DNA of 64,000 nucleotides from Lacunisphaera sp. (GCA_009695095.1 SIBQ01000002.1:60802-124801), one strand, 5' to 3'. Shown: positions 7,214 through 16,407, counted from the first letter of the stretch. The notes: generated by a model from the sequence alone, not told the origin. Numbers and translations: made by a program.

Positions 7214-8303
7214 AAGGCATGCTCTTGTCGGAAGTGAGCGCGCCGAGGCCGTGCTGGATGTTGTGGCGGAGCGTGGCGAGGTTCTCCCGCACGAGCGCAC
7301 CCATGCTCTCACAGGCGAGGTAGCGGTCGTGGTGAAAGTGCGAGGCGAGGCCCTCGCGGAGGCTGCGGACGTTCTCGGGCGGCGCGATGGGGTCGGCCTC
7401 CATGGCGGTGAGGAGGAGGTTGAGCCGCACGGTGGAGAGCTCGGCGCGAGCGAGGATGAGCGTCTGCTCCTCGCGCTGGTATTGGAACGCGGTCTCGCGG
7501 CGCAGGTGCTTCGTGCAGTAGTTGACGAGGAGCAGGTTGTCCTTGAAATACTGGGGCAGGTAGAAGGTCTTCCGGCCGTTGTGCGACTGCTGGTCGAAAT
7601 CCATCGCGCGGATGCGGATCTGCGAGCCCTCGAAGTCGGGCGTGATGACGACCACAAAGTTGTAGCTGCGCATGTCACCGAGGAGCTGGACAAAACTGCG
7701 CTCGTTGAACTTCACCATCTCCTTCGCAATCCGGATGGGGCGCAGCTCGGGGCGGTCGAGCCAGCGGGTGATGAAGATGTCGCCCGGGATGCCGGCGATG
7801 TGCTCCTCGACGAGGGTGGCGCCGGAGGTGAGGAAGTTGAGGCGGTTGGGCGAGAGCAGGTGCTCGAGCTCGAGGCCGTAGAGGCGCGAGGCGTCAGCCC
7901 GCTTGACGTAAAAGTGGTCGGGATTGTCGTTGTAGGCGTTGACGATGCGGATGCGGAACGGCGTGGAGTTGCCAAAGCTGCAGAAATCGATGCGGTCGAT
8001 GTAGAGGTGCTTCATGACCGAGAAATCGCCGTCGACGCGGAGCAGGGCGTAAAGGCGCTTGAGGTCCTCGCTGAGGGCGGGAATGTCCTCGGCGCGGTAG
8101 GCGACGGTTTCCCAGAGCGTGTTGCGGCCCTCGGCGTCCACCAGCGGGATGGTCTCGTGGAAGGCGCGCAGCCGCTCGTAGGTGACCGGCAGCTCGCGCC
8201 CACGCCGGTATTTTCTCAGGTAGTCACGCAAGTCGTCTCGGATGGGGAAACTGGGCTTCTTCTGCAGCCGAACATGGCCGAAGGGGTCGGTGGTGGCGTC
8301 CAT
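7212..8303 (-). CDS. Unassigned protein with kinase-like (APH/HipA-type) catalytic motifs
   Basis: A 363-residue soluble protein that I cannot assign to a named family. Its layout fits a divergent protein-kinase-like fold. A strand with a Lys (FYVKR, K134) is followed by a helix with Glu (GLELEHLL, E145). Next comes TLVEEHIAGIPGD (163-175), which resembles the hinge. A catalytic-loop-like GDMRSYN follows, with D210 and N215 five residues apart as in HRDxxxxN or HGDxxxxN, and then MDFD (D235) in place of DFG/DFD. I take the ATG at 8303; the frame is open further up, but that stretch covers a dispersed repeat. The downstream gene on the same strand is the ICMT-like protein. Kinase activity is inference. 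Confidence 0.6.
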   Translation of the reverse strand: MDATTDPFGHVRLQKKPSFPIRDDLRDYLRKYRRGRELPVTYERLRAFHETIPLVDAEGRNTLWETVAYRAEDIPALSEDLKRLYALLRVDGDFSVMKHLYIDRIDFCSFGNSTPFRIRIVNAYNDNPDHFYVKRADASRLYGLELEHLLSPNRLNFLTSGATLVEEHIAGIPGDIFITRWLDRPELRPIRIAKEMVKFNERSFVQLLGDMRSYNFVVVITPDFEGSQIRIRAMDFDQQSHNGRKTFYLPQYFKDNLLLVNYCTKHLRRETAFQYQREEQTLILARAELSTVRLNLLLTAMEADPIAPPENVRSLREGLASHFHHDRYLACESMGALVRENLATLRHNIQHGLGALTSDKSMP

Positions 8304-8382
8304 CCGGGGGTGATGCTGCGGGATAATGGCTGCGTGGCAATAGCGCGCCTTGTCACGGGCGGATACCGGAGGACAGAGGACA

Positions 8383-8408
8383 TCAGCCGTCGCCAAGGCT
8401 ATGGCTGA
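8383..8408. repeat. Dispersed 26-bp palindromic repeat, diverged copy 3
   Basis: Arms TCAGCC/GGCTGA enclose GTCGCCAAGGCTAT. Relative to the other two copies, the third base pair of the arm is changed from C-G to A-T on both sides, so pairing is kept. Confidence 0.7.
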
Positions 8409-8527
8409 CTCATCCAGCCCCGGTGGGGCAGGCGAGGAGGACGGTGGGATGGAGAACAGAGGGCGGAGAACAGAGGACAGAGGTGCCCCATAGCGCCAGG
8501 ACAACAGGTCTGCGTCCCAACGATTCC

Positions 8528-9406
8528 TCAGGCGGCGAGCAGGCGCTCGCACAGCGCGAGCAGACGTATGCGGAGGGGTTGGCTGCGGTCGCTGAAATCG
8601 CGCTGGTGCTGCTCGTATTCGGCGCGGCCTTCAGGCGTCTCGATCTTGATCGGAGTGCAGCCGAGTTTCTCCAAGTCGTAGGGACTCGCGCGCATGTCGA
8701 TCTCGCGGATGTCACGGGCGAGCGCGAAGCAGTCGGCGGTGAGCTCGGCCGGCGTGAACGGGGCGAGTTTGAACGCCCACTTGTAGAGGTCCATGTTCGC
8801 GTGGAGGCAGCCGGGCTGCTCGAATTCGGGCGCGGTGGCGCGTGTCGGAGAGAGTTTGTTGAGCGGCTGCGCGGGCGCGGTGAAGAAGCGGAAGGCGTCG
8901 AAGTGCGAGCAACGGACCGGCTGGGCCTCGACAATGCGCGCCAGCTCGGCGGGCGGGAAGCGCAGCGGCCACTGATTGTGGCGCACCTCGGCGGGCGTCT
9001 GCCGGTAGACCATCGCCCACTCATGGAGGCCGAAGCAGCCGAAGTGCGGCGGCCGCTCGGCCGTGACGTGCAGCAGATTCAGAATCCACGTCAAGGATTC
9101 GCGCCGGGGCACGTGGGCGAGGTTCAAGCCAATGCCGCCGTCAGCCTCGTGGTATTCCGACCAGCGGAGAAATTCCCTGGCCGATTTGCCCTGGAGCACG
9201 ATGTCGGGGCCCGGATGCCAGCGCCGCAGCCACGACGGGCGGAAGCGGTAATATTCGAAAAGGAAATCGTGGACCGGATGCTTTTCGCCGCGCGCGGCCC
9301 GGGCTTGGTGCGGGCCGGTCCATGCGAACACACGTAGCTCGTGGGCGCGCCGGCGTTCGTGCCACGCGGATTCGGCAAGGACAGCAGTTTTATCCGTAGC
9401 GACCAC
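8528..9406 (-). CDS. Conserved protein of the group often labelled '3-methyladenine DNA glycosylase'
   Basis: A 292-residue soluble protein. I recognise the conserved blocks HPVHDFLFEYYRFRP (near residue 45), EQPGCLHANMDLYKW (about 195-210) and DIREIDMRASPYDL (about 233-246). Databases often call such proteins 3-methyladenine DNA glycosylase. I see no helix-hairpin-helix or Tag/AlkA/AAG motif that would justify this, so the function should be treated as unknown. The start is the GTG at 9406, two bases from the stop of the upstream sugar kinase gene, which suggests translational coupling. Confidence 0.7.
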   Translation of the reverse strand: MVATDKTAVLAESAWHERRRAHELRVFAWTGPHQARAARGEKHPVHDFLFEYYRFRPSWLRRWHPGPDIVLQGKSAREFLRWSEYHEADGGIGLNLAHVPRRESLTWILNLLHVTAERPPHFGCFGLHEWAMVYRQTPAEVRHNQWPLRFPPAELARIVEAQPVRCSHFDAFRFFTAPAQPLNKLSPTRATAPEFEQPGCLHANMDLYKWAFKLAPFTPAELTADCFALARDIREIDMRASPYDLEKLGCTPIKIETPEGRAEYEQHQRDFSDRSQPLRIRLLALCERLLAA

Positions 9407-9407
9407 G

Positions 9408-10397
9408 TCAACCTTTTAGCAGCAGCCGGCGGACGCCCTCGATCGGCGGCTCCGCGATGAAGCGGTAATCCACCGGCCAGGCGTGGGTCTCGGCGAGGGC
9501 CTTGAGCGCGTAGATGGCCGGCGGACTGTTCAGGATCGCCCCGCTCACGCCGCACGGCACCACGGCGGAACCAAACAACTTGGCGGTGACGAGGCGGGCG
9601 TATTCCACGAGGTCGGTCACGGTGCAGGCGACGGCGGTTTGCGCCGGGGCGCAGCCGTCGTTGGCGAGTTCGAGCACGCGCGGAGCGAAGCCGGCGATGC
9701 GGGCATTGGCGTCCTCGGCGGTGTAGAAAAAACGGGTGTTGGCTGCGGCGTCGGCGAGACCGGTGTGGGCCTTGAGGGCTACGCCCAGCGCGGTGGGTGG
9801 GGCCCAGCCCTGCAATTCGAGGAGTGCGTGACCGATGGCGCGGCGGCCGAGATCGGAGCCGCTGCCGGGATCGCCGAATTTCCAGCCCAGGCCGCCGGCG
9901 TAGTGGATGGAGCCGTCGGGCGCGCGGGCGGCGACAAACGAACCGGTGCCCGCGTGCAGCACTAGCCCCGCCGCCCCTCCCGTCGCCAGCTCCAGCACGG
10001 GCAGGGAATCGTCGGTCGTCGTGATTTGCCCGAAATCTTTCATGGCATCGGCAGCCTCGCGCCAGAACGCGCGGTTGCCGGCCATGCAGAGCAGCGTGGT
10101 GGTAATTTGAGGTTTGGCGTTTGAGATTTGAGATTGGGTGAGCAAAGCAGCGAGCGCCTCGGTGAGGATCGCGCGAGCTTTCTCAAGCCCGGCCTGGCTG
10201 GGGTTGCAGCCAGGCGCGAGGTGCCGGGCGACAATCTCCCCGCGGGCATCGACGAGGATGCACTCCGTCTTCATGCCACCACCATCAACGCCGATCTGGT
10301 AGCTAGTTTGTGAAACAGAGGACACGGAGTTAGGAGAGGGGGGCACAAAGGACTGGCTCAGAGAATGCGGATTGAGCCTCGTTGATCTCTGTGACAT
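9408..10397 (-). CDS. BadF/BadG/BcrA/BcrD-type ATPase, probable N-acetylglucosamine kinase
   Basis: An actin-fold sugar kinase. The phosphate-1 loop is GVDGGGMKTE and the phosphate-2 region is LHAGTGSF; GGLGWKFGDPGSGSDLGRRA is typical of bacterial N-acetylglucosamine kinases of this family. The ATG at 10397 would give 329 residues, but its first 25 or so codons read through repeat-like DNA (ACAGAGGACACGGAG), so the GTG at 10325 may be the true start. The gene follows a SIS-domain gene by 4 bp and probably acts with it on amino sugars. Confidence 0.8.
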   Translation of the reverse strand: MSQRSTRLNPHSLSQSFVPPSPNSVSSVSQTSYQIGVDGGGMKTECILVDARGEIVARHLAPGCNPSQAGLEKARAILTEALAALLTQSQISNAKPQITTTLLCMAGNRAFWREAADAMKDFGQITTTDDSLPVLELATGGAAGLVLHAGTGSFVAARAPDGSIHYAGGLGWKFGDPGSGSDLGRRAIGHALLELQGWAPPTALGVALKAHTGLADAAANTRFFYTAEDANARIAGFAPRVLELANDGCAPAQTAVACTVTDLVEYARLVTAKLFGSAVVPCGVSGAILNSPPAIYALKALAETHAWPVDYRFIAEPPIEGVRRLLLKG

Positions 10398-10401
10398 TAA
10401 C

Positions 10402-11130
10402 TCAGGCCAGCTGGCGGCTGAGCCGGCCCTTGTATTTCTTGCCGAGTTTGCGGTTGTAGGCGATGGCGTCGGGCATGTTTTGGCTGCGGAGAACCGGTGC
10501 GGGATGGCCGCCGGCTTTGAGCCACGCGATGACCTCGAGCGAAAGCAGGTTGAGCAGGGTGGCGCCAATGAGCGTCGAGGTAGGGCCAGCCATCACCCCA
10601 TTGGTCACCGGGGTGATCGCATCACCCGGCACGCCACTATTATCGAGGACGTGGTCGACGACCTCGTGCAACCGCTTCCCGCCGGGGTGAACGGTCGGGG
10701 CGGCCTTCGACATTTCGACGCAGGTGAGGCCGACGACAGTGAGGCCCTTCGACTTGGCGTAAAGCGCCACCTCGATCGGCGAGGAGTTTTTGCCGGAATT
10801 GGAAATGACGATGACGGTTTCTCCGGGCAGCAACCCATGAGCGCGGTCATAGCGCTCGGCGAGCTTGGTGCCGTAGCCAACGAGGTTTTCGATGAACCCG
10901 CCGGTCGGGTCGGCGATGCCGCTGACACAGACGAGGCAGCCGGCGCGGCCGATAATTTCGCGGGCGATGATCTCGCTGTGGCCGCTGCCGAAGGTGTGCA
11001 GCACGCCGCCTTTCGCGAGAGACCCGCCGATGACAGCGCCGAGTTTTTTCAGCACAGAGGCGTTCTGCGCGCACGCGTGCTCCAGCATTTTCATGGCGGT
11101 GGCAAGGTAGTTGGTGGAGAGGGAGGACAT
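10402..11130 (-). CDS. SIS-domain phosphosugar-binding protein (UPF0309-like)
   Basis: A 242-residue protein built around one SIS domain. FGSGHSEIIAREIIGRAG (about residues 47-64) and ISNSGKNSSPIEVA (about 109-122) form the phosphosugar-binding loops. The length and the second half (PGDAITPVTNGVMAGPTST) fit UPF0309-type SIS proteins, which are related to MurQ and AgaS but without proven activity. It sits directly upstream of the BadF-type sugar kinase, suggesting that it isomerises, hydrolyses or senses a phosphorylated amino sugar. Confidence 0.85.
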   Translation of the reverse strand: MSSLSTNYLATAMKMLEHACAQNASVLKKLGAVIGGSLAKGGVLHTFGSGHSEIIAREIIGRAGCLVCVSGIADPTGGFIENLVGYGTKLAERYDRAHGLLPGETVIVISNSGKNSSPIEVALYAKSKGLTVVGLTCVEMSKAAPTVHPGGKRLHEVVDHVLDNSGVPGDAITPVTNGVMAGPTSTLIGATLLNLLSLEVIAWLKAGGHPAPVLRSQNMPDAIAYNRKLGKKYKGRLSRQLA

Positions 11131-11133
11131 AAT

Positions 11134-12030
11134 TCAAGGGGTCGCTTCCCAGCGGCCGAAGATGCCGCAGGGCAGGACTTTTCCGTCGTGTTGGACGGGC
11201 AGGCCGACTTCGCCGCCAGAGAGGCGGCCGCCCGCGCCGGACATCAGGCCGGCGAGCAGGTTGATGGCCACGGTGGGGGAGAGGCGGGCGGTGTAGGCGT
11301 TGATGAGGAAAAACACGGGACGGTCGCTGAGCACCTGCTGGCATTCGCTCAACAACTCCCAGAGGTGATCCTCAAGCTTCCACATTTCCCCGGTGCTGCC
11401 CCGGCCGTAGGTCGGCGGATCCATGATGATGGCGTCGTAGCGCCGGCCGCGCTTGATCTCACGGCGCACAAACTTCAGGCAGTCGTCAGTGATGTAGCGG
11501 ATGGGCGCCTCGGCGAGGCCGGAGAGCACGGCGTTTTCCTTGCACCACTTCACCATGCCCTCGGCGGCGTCCACGTGGCAGACGCTCGCCCCCGCGGCGG
11601 CGGCGGCGACCGTGGCCGCGCCGGTGTAGCCGAAGAGATTGAGCACATTCACTTCGCGGCCGGTCACCTTGGCTTCCTTGATGCGGGCGGTGAACCAGTC
11701 CCAGTTGACGGCCTGCTCGGGGAAGAGGCCGGTGTGCTTGAAGCTCGTGGGGTGGATCTTGAAGGTCAGCTCGCCGTAGCGGATGCTCCAGTGGTCGGGC
11801 AGCGGCTTGCGGTATTCCCATTTGCCGCCGCCGGTCTCGCTGCGGTGGTAGAAGCCGTCCCATTTTTCCCAGCGCCCGTTGCCGCCGGTGCGCGGCCAGA
11901 TGATCTGTGGGTCGGGGCGCACCAGCGTGTAGGGGCCCCATTGCTCGTGCTTCATCCCCAGGCCGCAGTCGAGCAACTGGTAGTCCTTCCAGCCGTCGGC
12001 GACGATGAGACCCGGGCGTTCAATGGTCAT
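11134..12030 (-). CDS. Class I SAM-dependent methyltransferase, RlmI-like
   Basis: A 298-residue methyltransferase. SAM-binding motif I is NLFGYTGAATVAAA (about residues 123-136), followed by the acidic VDAAEGMVKW, and the catalytic DPPTYGRG (about 200-207) replaces the NPPY of amino-methyltransferases, as in 23S rRNA m5C methyltransferases of the RlmI/RlmK group. It lacks an N-terminal PUA domain. The ATG at 12030 is used because the 73 codons upstream overlap the divergent gene. The RNA target is inferred. Confidence 0.85.
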   Translation of the reverse strand: MTIERPGLIVADGWKDYQLLDCGLGMKHEQWGPYTLVRPDPQIIWPRTGGNGRWEKWDGFYHRSETGGGKWEYRKPLPDHWSIRYGELTFKIHPTSFKHTGLFPEQAVNWDWFTARIKEAKVTGREVNVLNLFGYTGAATVAAAAAGASVCHVDAAEGMVKWCKENAVLSGLAEAPIRYITDDCLKFVRREIKRGRRYDAIIMDPPTYGRGSTGEMWKLEDHLWELLSECQQVLSDRPVFFLINAYTARLSPTVAINLLAGLMSGAGGRLSGGEVGLPVQHDGKVLPCGIFGRWEATP

Positions 12031-12102
12031 TGGGGGGAAATTGTGCGCGAATTGGGTTAATGAACACAAAAAATGGAATGTCCACCCGGGCCGGTGTCTC
12101 CC

Positions 12103-12816
12103 ATGGCAATGCACCGGTTGATTCTGTGTTGCCTGCTGGCGGCCACGGCGGCGGCCGAAACCGCCCGGTTTTCCAGCGGAAAGAATCGCACGCATCTCAT
12201 CGAACTCTACACTTCGGAGGGTTGCAGCAGCTGTCCAGCGGCGGAGCAATGGCTGGGCGGACTGCGCGAGGCCCCGGGCTTATGGCGTGATTTCGTCCCG
12301 GTGGCTTTCCATGTCGTCTACTGGGACCGGCTCGGTTGGGCCGACCGATTCGCGAACAAGGAGTTTACCGCCCGCCAATACGCTTACGCCAGCCGGTGGA
12401 GCAGCGACTCGGTCTACACGCCGGGCTTTGTGCTCGACGGCGCGGAGTGGCGGAAAAATTCCGGGCAGCGCCCGCCGCCGGTGTCGACGGGGAAGGCCGG
12501 CGTCCTCTCGGTCGAGTATACAGATGATGGCACGTGCCGGGTGAGCTTTGATGCGGTCGTCGATTATGAGGTGCAAGTCGCGCTGCTCGGTGGCGGCATC
12601 GTCACCAACGTGCGCGGCGGGGAAAACGAGGGCCGCACGCTGCGCCATGAGTTTGTGGCGCTCGCACTCCAGACCGCGCGCCTCGAAGCCGGCGCGGCCC
12701 AAGTGATGCTGCCCGCGGTGGGGCGCGACGGCGTGACACGGACCGCGCTGGCGGTGTGGGTGATGCGGCGCGACGAAATCATGCCGTTACAGGCGACGGG
12801 TGGCTGGTTGGACTAA
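12103..12816 (+). CDS. DUF1223 secreted thioredoxin-like protein
   Basis: About 237 residues. A short signal peptide (MHRLILCCLLAATAAAE, from the second ATG at 12109) is followed by ELYTSEGCSSCPAAE, the DUF1223 signature with a C-S-S-C pair inside a thioredoxin-like fold. FHVVYWDRLGW and YTPGFVLDG complete the family pattern. Probably periplasmic or extracytoplasmic; the function is unproven. It ends with TAA immediately before the upp stop on the other strand. Confidence 0.88.
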   Translation: MAMHRLILCCLLAATAAAETARFSSGKNRTHLIELYTSEGCSSCPAAEQWLGGLREAPGLWRDFVPVAFHVVYWDRLGWADRFANKEFTARQYAYASRWSSDSVYTPGFVLDGAEWRKNSGQRPPPVSTGKAGVLSVEYTDDGTCRVSFDAVVDYEVQVALLGGGIVTNVRGGENEGRTLRHEFVALALQTARLEAGAAQVMLPAVGRDGVTRTALAVWVMRRDEIMPLQATGGWLD

Positions 12817-13434
12817 TCAGGTTCCGTAAAGCCGGTCGCCGAAGTCGCCTAGGCCGGGCAAAATGTATTTGCGACTGTTGAGAGCGCGGTCGAGCGCCCC
12901 GGCGTGGATGGGCACCTCGGGGTGGGCTTTTTGCATCAGGGCCACGCCCTCGGGCGAGGCGACGATGCAGACAAAGACGATTTCCTTACCGCTGGCGGAC
13001 TTGACGACCTCGATGGCCTGCACCGCCGAGCCGCCGGTGGCAAGCATCGGGTCCACCACGATCACGCGGGTGCCGGCAAGCGGCGGGAGCTTGCAATAAT
13101 AGCTGCGCGCCACCGCGGTCGCGTGGTCGCGCTCGAGACCGACATAGCCGACGGATACATTGGGAAAAACATCATGGAACGGCTGCAGCATGCCGAGGCC
13201 GGCCCGGAGGATGGGCACGATGACAAGCGGCTTGGCGAGCACGCGACTGGTGACGGGTTCGAGCGGCGTCTCGATTTTCTTTTCCTCGGTGGCTAAGTCG
13301 CGCGTGGCCTCGAGGGCCAGTAGCAGCGAGATCTGGTAGCTCAGGGTGCGGAACAGCGCGGGCTTGGTGGTCTTGTCGCGGAGATGGGTCAGCACGTGGG
13401 CACCGAGCGGGTGTTGCAAAATATGCAGGGGCAT
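12817..13434 (-). CDS. upp: Uracil phosphoribosyltransferase
   Basis: A 205-residue enzyme converting uracil and PRPP to UMP in pyrimidine salvage. The PRPP-binding motif VVDPMLATGGS (about residues 123-133) and the C-terminal uracil-binding GLGDFGDRLYGT are both present. The start ATG at 13434 (MPLHILQHPL) fits the family; the longer frame upstream overlaps the acylase gene. It converges with DUF1223 without any gap. Confidence 0.96.
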   Translation of the reverse strand: MPLHILQHPLGAHVLTHLRDKTTKPALFRTLSYQISLLLALEATRDLATEEKKIETPLEPVTSRVLAKPLVIVPILRAGLGMLQPFHDVFPNVSVGYVGLERDHATAVARSYYCKLPPLAGTRVIVVDPMLATGGSAVQAIEVVKSASGKEIVFVCIVASPEGVALMQKAHPEVPIHAGALDRALNSRKYILPGLGDFGDRLYGT

Positions 13435-13463
13435 GGCAGCGAGATTAATTGAAAGCGAACGGG

Positions 13464-13477
13464 GAACGAGAACGATT
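13464..13477. repeat. Short dispersed repeat GAACGAGAACGATT, copy 1
   Basis: Exact 14-mer found again at 20151-20164. Both are in short gaps beside gene starts and lie within longer GAACGAG-rich runs. Confidence 0.5.
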
Positions 13478-15911
13478 ATTGTGGTTTCAGCACCAAGGTG
13501 TGTTGCACCGGGCCGGGGAGGAGCGGGGTCGGCTCGCCCTTCACCCATGCCTCATGGCCGGCGCGGTAATAGGGCGACAGCGGGTGCCCGCTCTGGCCAC
13601 CGGGCATGTGGAAGATGCCCTGATCTTCGTGGCCCGGCGACACGACCAGCCGCTCGCTCGCGCCGAAGCTACGGTTCTGTACGCGGGGCATGTCGGAGTC
13701 GCCGGGCAGCGGCACGGCCGGCATGTCGAGCAGCCGGGCCAGCACCGCGGGCAAAAATCGACCAAAGGGATGTTGCATGGCGAGGGTGTTGCGCGTGCCC
13801 CAGGTGAACCGCGTCAACGATCCGCTGGATTTTTCCACATCGGTCGCGAGATCATCCGCGGCGGCGAGGAGCAGGGCGGACCACGAGGCATGAGCGGGGT
13901 TGAGCAGTTTCGCCGGTTGCTCATGCACGAGCTGCCAGAGGGCGTCCTCATACATCAGGTTGCGCCAGTTGAAGGCAGCATACTCCGCCTGGGCCTGTTC
14001 GATGAACGGCGCCAGCGTGCGCTCGGCCACATGGCCGCGAAAAGCCCGCACCAGGCGGTAAGCGGCGGAGTCGGCACTCGCCCGGCCGTTCCACTGGCGC
14101 ACGGTGTCGCGCAGTTCACCGCGGGATTTTTTCCCCGCGACGGCCTCGTCGCTCAGGATTTCGAGCAGGTATATCTGCCATCGCTGCAGGTAAAGGGCAC
14201 GATCATCTAGCTCGATGGCCAGCAGGTCGCCCGGCACGGCCTTTTTGCCGGAGGCATTGAGGGCGAGGAGGTCGTCGCGGATCTGGCGCGCGCGCGGGCC
14301 GTCGTCGTAGCCGCTGTCGCCAAGCCTGGCATAAGCGCCGCCGTCGAGAGGGCGGTTGTTGCCACTCCACAACAGGCCCTCCGCCGGATTGGTCACAACA
14401 GGAATTTCCTCCGGTTTCAGCCAACCGTCCCAGCGGCGGTCGCCGTAGGCCCACGAGACCGGCAGCCGGCCGTCGTAACCGACGCGGCGCGGGATTTTGC
14501 CGATGATGGTCCAAGCGATGTGGCCGTCGGCATCGGCGATGAGCATATTTTCGTTGGGGATGCCGGCCCGATGGGCCAGAGTAACGCCCTCGGCGGCGGT
14601 GCGCGTGGTTTCCATTTCCATGAATTGCAGGTTGGTCGCCTCGGCCTCGTGCGCGGTCCAGCGCAGCACCAGGTAGCGGCCATCCTCGGGGCCGCTTAAA
14701 ATCGGGCCCCATTCGGTCCAGCGGGTGGTGAAAGGCTCCGCAGATTCGCCTTTTACGCGGATTTCCTCGAGACGCTCCTTGATTTCCACCCAGCCCCGCG
14801 GCGTGCGATAATGGCTCTGGGCGATGTTGTCCGTCTCGGCATAGATCAGGTCGGTGGTGTCCACGTAGGCATCGGTGAACCCCCAGGCAACGCGGCCGTT
14901 GCTGCCGACCACCAGGAACGGGACGCCCGGCAGCGTGACGCCGACCACGCGATGCGGCCCGGAGGCATCCGTCCACTGCAACACCGCGCGATACCAGATA
15001 TGCGGCACGTTGAGGTCGAGGTGCATGTCATTGGCCAGCATCGCCGCGCCGGTGGCGGTATTCGCGCCGTCAAGAGCGAAGGCATTGGAGCCGATCACAC
15101 GCTTGCTGGCCGGTTCGGAATGCGGGTAGGGGACGTTGCTCTCAACGGCCCAAGGGCGCTGGGGGGCAAGCGCCCCTACCGTTTGATCGGCGGCTTTGAA
15201 GCGCAACGGCGGCAATGGGGCGGGTGCGAACGTGCTGCCGTCGAGCGCGGCATCCCAAGAGTTGCCTGGCGGGGCGAGAAAATCCAGCGCGGCCTGGCCC
15301 AGGGCCCGGCGGAGCGCGTCACGGTTCAGTTCGAACGTGCCCCGGTAATCCTGCAGGTCGAACCACATCGCATAGATGCAGAGGATGGTGTCTTCCTCGC
15401 GCCAGGGCGCCGGCGCCGTGCGGAGCACGAGGTATTCCCACGGGATTTTTGGCAGGGCGGTAAGGCCGGAGTTTACGCCCGCGGTGTAGGCCGACAGCAA
15501 CGCGCGTTCGGCCGGGCTGGCCTGCGCCACGACTTTCTCGGCCAGCCGGCGGAAACCGTGCAGCCGTGCGCTCGTGTCGAGTTCGACTGCCGCCCGGCCG
15601 AAGAGTTCGGACAGTTCCCCGGCCCCGCGCCGGCGCAGCAGGTCCATCTGGAAAAACCGGTCCTGGGCGTGCACGAAACCCGTGGCGCGGGCGACATCGG
15701 GCCGTGTTGCGCCCGTGATGGTCGGTACGCCCAGCACATCCCGCTCCACCTTCACCGGGGCACTGAGGCCGGCGACAACGCGCTCACCACCGAGTTGCGG
15801 TCGGCTGCTGCGCATCTGCCACCAGCCCCAAGCAACGGCCGCCACCACGATCAACAGCAGCACGCTCAAAACAGAGAGCAGATAAGCGAGGCGCTTTTGC
15901 AGCGGACTCAT
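13476..15911 (-). CDS. Penicillin acylase-family N-terminal nucleophile hydrolase
   Basis: An 811-residue protein with one N-terminal membrane helix or uncleaved signal (residues 8-31). The precursor carries an alpha region, a spacer, and the autocleavage site GSNAFALDG, with the probable nucleophile Ser275 at the start of the beta chain. The family (penicillin G acylase, AHL acylase, cephalosporin acylase) hydrolyses amide bonds of acylated substrates in the periplasm. Substrate cannot be told from sequence; quorum-signal or antibiotic degradation are options. Spacing to the DUF5069 gene upstream is 6 bp, so they may be co-transcribed. Confidence 0.93.
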   Translation of the reverse strand: MSPLQKRLAYLLSVLSVLLLIVVAAVAWGWWQMRSSRPQLGGERVVAGLSAPVKVERDVLGVPTITGATRPDVARATGFVHAQDRFFQMDLLRRRGAGELSELFGRAAVELDTSARLHGFRRLAEKVVAQASPAERALLSAYTAGVNSGLTALPKIPWEYLVLRTAPAPWREEDTILCIYAMWFDLQDYRGTFELNRDALRRALGQAALDFLAPPGNSWDAALDGSTFAPAPLPPLRFKAADQTVGALAPQRPWAVESNVPYPHSEPASKRVIGSNAFALDGANTATGAAMLANDMHLDLNVPHIWYRAVLQWTDASGPHRVVGVTLPGVPFLVVGSNGRVAWGFTDAYVDTTDLIYAETDNIAQSHYRTPRGWVEIKERLEEIRVKGESAEPFTTRWTEWGPILSGPEDGRYLVLRWTAHEAEATNLQFMEMETTRTAAEGVTLAHRAGIPNENMLIADADGHIAWTIIGKIPRRVGYDGRLPVSWAYGDRRWDGWLKPEEIPVVTNPAEGLLWSGNNRPLDGGAYARLGDSGYDDGPRARQIRDDLLALNASGKKAVPGDLLAIELDDRALYLQRWQIYLLEILSDEAVAGKKSRGELRDTVRQWNGRASADSAAYRLVRAFRGHVAERTLAPFIEQAQAEYAAFNWRNLMYEDALWQLVHEQPAKLLNPAHASWSALLLAAADDLATDVEKSSGSLTRFTWGTRNTLAMQHPFGRFLPAVLARLLDMPAVPLPGDSDMPRVQNRSFGASERLVVSPGHEDQGIFHMPGGQSGHPLSPYYRAGHEAWVKGEPTPLLPGPVQHTLVLKPQ

Positions 15912-15917
15912 GACGCC

Positions 15918-16364
15918 TTACTTCAACCAGGCGCGGGTGGCGACCGGGTCGCGACCCTCGTCGAATTCATTGAGGTCAAAGAAGGTCTCAATGAGCTTGC
16001 CGGTGAGGCCGAACTCAACAATGCGCTGCGGGAGTAGCGCGCTGGCCTCATCCCACCCGCCCCGCTTCGTCATGAAATTATTCCACCACGCGCACTGGTC
16101 GTCCGAGCGGGCGCCGCCGCGCTCATGGCACCACGCCAAGATTTCCTCGTCCGTGCCGCCCCGCAACGTGCGGGTCACGAGGGCGGTGTGGTCGACGCCG
16201 AGAAAGGCACAGCAGCGGGCGTCAAAACCCTTGCCGAGGTTCGGGTGGTAATCAGCGTGGAGTTTTTGCGCGGCGTGCAACCGGATCTTGTCCAGCATGC
16301 GTCCGAAGTAGACGAGGCGGCCGGTTTTGTCGTAGTTGCTGCGGAGTCCGGGGACGTGGGCCAT
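15918..16364 (-). CDS. DUF5069 family protein, second copy
   Basis: About 148 residues from the ATG at 16364 (MAHVPGLRSNYDKTGRL). Family features are YFGRMLDKIRLHA and the C-terminal NEFDEGRDP. It is a distant paralogue of the gene at 5378-5839. The function is unknown. It lies directly upstream of the penicillin-acylase gene on the same strand. Confidence 0.8.
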   Translation of the reverse strand: MAHVPGLRSNYDKTGRLVYFGRMLDKIRLHAAQKLHADYHPNLGKGFDARCCAFLGVDHTALVTRTLRGGTDEEILAWCHERGGARSDDQCAWWNNFMTKRGGWDEASALLPQRIVEFGLTGKLIETFFDLNEFDEGRDPVATRAWLK

Positions 16365-16407
16365 GCGGCCAGAAATCCGCATTCCGCCGCCGGAGTCCAG
16401 AATGAAC

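Noticed and set aside
10372..12060. 562-codon plus-strand frame
   Set aside because: It is the shadow of the SIS-domain and methyltransferase genes on the minus strand.
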